DNA from: Saccoglossus kowalevskii
Lineage: Eukaryota > Hemichordata > Enteropneusta > Harrimaniidae
Length of the DNA stretch: 64,000 bases
Assembly (NCBI RefSeq): GCF_000003605.2
Contig: NW_003107311.1
Coordinates: 24,998 to 88,997 of the forward strand
Reading direction: 5' to 3'
Shown here: piece after piece, positions 61,881 through 64,000 of the stretch
Layout: each line of letters begins with the position of its first letter
How positions within the stretch are numbered: position 1 is the stretch's first letter
Made by a program: the position numbers and the translations under genes
The notes under the pieces: model-generated
Seen by the model: the letters and a program-made list of their open reading frames with translations, nothing else
What the model was told of the DNA's origin: nothing
Database searches by the model: none

Positions 61881-64000
61881 CCTATACATCGGTTTAAAAC
61901 CATGTGTAGAGCTCACCTGTATGTCGGTTTAAAACCACGCGTAGAGCTCATCTATACATCGGTTTAAAACCACGTGTAGAGCTCACCTATACGTCGGTTT
62001 AAAACCACGTGTAGAGCTCACCTATACGTCGGTTTAAAACTACATGTAGAGCTCACCTATACATCGGTTTAAAACCATGTGTAGAGCTCACCTATACGTT
62101 GGTTTAAAACCACGCGTAGAGCTCACCTATACGTCGGTTTAAAACCACGTGTAGAGCTCACCTATACGTCGGTTTAAAACCACGCATAGAGCTCACCTAT
62201 ACGTTGGTTTAAAACCACGCGTAGAGCTCACCTATACGTCGGTTTAAAACCTTGTGTAGAGCTCACCTATACGTTGGTTTAAAACCACGCGTAGAGCTCA
62301 CCTATACATCGGTTTAAAACCACGCCTAGAGCTCACCTATACATCGGTTTAAAACCACGCGTAGAGCTCACCTATACGTCGGATTAAAACCACGTGTAGA
62401 GCTCACCTATACATCGGTTTATAACCACGCGTAGAGCTCACCTATACATCGGTTTAAAACCAAGTGTAGAGCTCACCTATACATTGGTTTAAAACCACGA
62501 GTAGAGCTCACCTATACGTCGGTTTAAAACCACGTGTAGAGCTCACCTATACGTCGGTTTAAAACCTTGTGTAGAGCTCAACTATACATTGGTTTAAAAC
62601 CACGCGTAGAGCTCACCTATACGTCGGTTTAAAAGCACGTGTAGAGCTCACCTATACGTCGGTTTAAAACTACGCATAGAGCTCACCTATACATCGGTTT
62701 AAAACCACGTGTAGAGCTCACCTATACGTTGGTTTAAAACCACGCATAGAGCTCACCTATACGTCGGTTTAAAACCACGTGTAGAGCTCACCTATATGTT
62801 GGTTTAAAACCACGCATAGAGCTCACGTATACGTCGGTTTAAAACCACGCGTAGAGCTCACCTATACGTCGGTTTAAAACCTTGTGTAGAGCTCAACTGT
62901 ACGTTGGTTTAAAACCATGCGTAGAGCTCACCTACATGTATACGTCGGTTTTAAACCACGCGTAGAGCTCACCTATACGTCGGTTTAAAACCACGCGTAG
63001 AGCTCACCTGTACGTTGGTTAAAAACCACGCGTAGAGCTCACCTATACGTCGGTTTAAAACCACGTGTAGAGCTCACCTATACATCGGTTTAAAACCACG
63101 AGTAGAGATCACCTATACGTCGGGTTAAAACCACGTGTAGAGCTCACCTATACATCGGTTTAAAACCATGTGTAGAGCTCACTTATATGTCGGTTTAAAA
63201 CCACGTGTAGAGCTCACCTATACGTTGGTTTAAAACCACGCGTAGAGCTCACCTATACGCCGGTTTAAAACCACGCATAGAGCTCACCTGTACGTTGGTT
63301 TAAAACCACGCGTAGAGCTCACCTATACGTCGGTTTAAAACCACGCGTAGAACTTTCCTATACATCGGTTTAAAACCACGTGTAGAGCTCACCTATGCAT
63401 CGGTTTAAAACCACGTGTAGAGCTCACCTATACGTCGGTTTAAAATCTTGTGTAGAGTTCACCTATACGTTGGTTTAAAACCACGCGTAGAGCTCACCTA
63501 TACATCGGTTTAAAACCATGTGTAGAGCTCACCTGTATGTCGGTTTAAAACCACGCGTAGAGCTCATCTATACATCGGTTTAAAACCACGTGTAGAGCTC
63601 ACCTATACGTCGGTTTAAAACCACGTGTAGAGCTCACCTATACGTCGGTTTAAAACTACATGTAGAGCTCACCTATACATCGGTTTAAAACCATGTGTAG
63701 AGCTCACCTATACGTTGGTTTAAAACCACGCGTAGAGCTCACCTATACGTCGGTTTAAAACCACGTGTAGAGCTCACCTATACGTCGGTTTAAAACCACG
63801 CATAGAGCTCACCTATACGTTGGTTTAAAACCACGCGTAGAGCTCACCTATACGTCGGTTTAAAACCTTGTGTAGAGCTCACCTATACGTTGGTTTAAAA
63901 CCACGCGTAGAGCTCACCTATACATCGGTTTAAAACCACGCCTAGAGCTCACCTATACATCGGTTTAAAACCACGCGTAGAGCTCACCTATACGTGATGA
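61881..64000 (+). repeat. Family A block 5, 1,616-bp repeat at right edge
   Basis: The segment 61,885-62,380 recurs at 63,501-63,995 with offset 1,616, including AACTACATG (62,041 and 63,657) and the rare ACGCCTAGAG (62,321 and 63,937). The period is 46 monomers plus the 6-bp insertion at 62,933. Between them lie CCTTGTG with AACTATACATTGG (62,566) and the AGAACTTTCC segment (about 63,350). The last five bases of the window depart from the repeat. Confidence 0.83.
62933..62944 (+). repeat. 41-bp monomer with CATGTA insertion, copy 7 of 7
   Basis: TACATGTA insertion with the usual CCATGCG and TTTTAAACC neighbours. The upstream monomer reads CTCAACTGTACG in place of CTCAACTATACG. Confidence 0.9.

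Larger units (their letters stand above)
1..64000 (+). repeat. 35-bp satellite DNA array, whole window
   Basis: The whole window is a head-to-tail array of a 35-bp monomer, about 1,800 copies by length. Every stretch read shows GAGCTC or a one-base variant, then CTATACG, a TCGG step, TTTAAAACC and an ACGCG or ACGTG junction. All copies point the same way; I saw no reverse-complement monomer. No unique sequence, transposable element or gene interrupts the array. Consensus GC is 17/35, close to 49 percent. Most copies are exactly 35 bp, with rarer 34-, 41- and 23-bp forms. Such arrays are typical of eukaryotic constitutive heterochromatin. Which compartment this one occupies cannot be told from the window. 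I do not recognise the monomer as a named satellite family. Confidence 0.98.

Noticed and set aside
1-64000. CRISPR array (regular ~35-bp repeats)
   Set aside because: There are no unique spacers. Repeats abut directly, variation is spread through the unit, and the array is far too long, with no cas genes.
1-64000. Telomeric repeat
   Set aside because: Monomer is 35 bp with no G-rich strand or short T/G-rich telomere motif.
1-64000. TATA-box promoters at each CTATAC
   Set aside because: CTATACG is part of the monomer and occurs in most copies; nothing distinguishes a promoter.
1-64000. Ribosomal DNA intergenic spacer subrepeats
   Set aside because: No rRNA sequence appears and 64 kb of one subrepeat is much longer than usual spacer arrays. 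It cannot be fully excluded without flanking sequence.
1-64000. Reverse-strand genes
   Set aside because: The reverse complement is the same satellite, and no long open frame was found on that strand.

Overview
The window is one uninterrupted tandem satellite array. A 35-bp monomer is repeated head-to-tail on one strand for all 64,000 bases, roughly 1,800 copies. I found no gene, RNA gene, transposon, inverted segment or unique-sequence gap. A canonical copy lies at 108-142. It holds a GAGCTC palindrome, a CTATACG segment, a TCGG step, an 11-bp dyad centred on TTTAAAA (128-138) and an ACGCG/ACGTG junction into the next copy. The only long open frames (384-587 and 1735-1971) arise from local 34-bp monomers that re-phase the reading frame. 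They are not credible genes.

The sequence suggests a eukaryotic genome, in pericentromeric, centromeric, subtelomeric or knob-type heterochromatin read through by a long-read assembly. I do not recognise the monomer and cannot name the species. The commonest variants fall at the four CpG positions of the monomer, and all eight possible CpG transition products (TG and CA at each site) are present. This is the expected signature of 5-methylcytosine deamination, so I infer a CpG-methylating lineage such as a plant or vertebrate.

Layout: two sequence families alternate in blocks. Family A (about 1-6.3, 8.4-18.05, 19.6-25.8, 31.9-54.0, 57.6-58.3 and 61.9-64 kb) is rich in GTTGG, CATCGG, CCTTGTG, GCTTTCC and ACGCCGG monomers. 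Family B (about 6.3-8.4, 18.05-19.6, 26.0-30.9, 54.0-57.6 and 58.3-61.9 kb) keeps GTCGG and ACGCG and carries CTGAACG, TATTCTTCGG, CACTGGTAG, AACAACGCG and CACTTATACATCGG monomers. 30.9-31.9 kb is mixed. A small patch with ACGGG junctions (25,847-25,965) sits on one A/B border.

On top of the monomers lie many larger duplications. Most periods are whole multiples of 35 bp: 420, 490, 595, 700, 840, 945 and 1,190 bp. The exceptions (454, 769, 1,266 and 1,616 bp) are explained by single 34-bp or 41-bp monomers inside the unit. The freshest is a 1,190-bp tandem pair at 40,861-43,240 with about one mismatch. Near-identical blocks also recur far apart, for example 12,840-14,215 with 51,178-52,550, and 36,085-36,860 with 57,556-58,331. 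Recent unequal exchange and conversion-like copying are the likely makers of the array. All comparisons were made by eye from the printed sequence.
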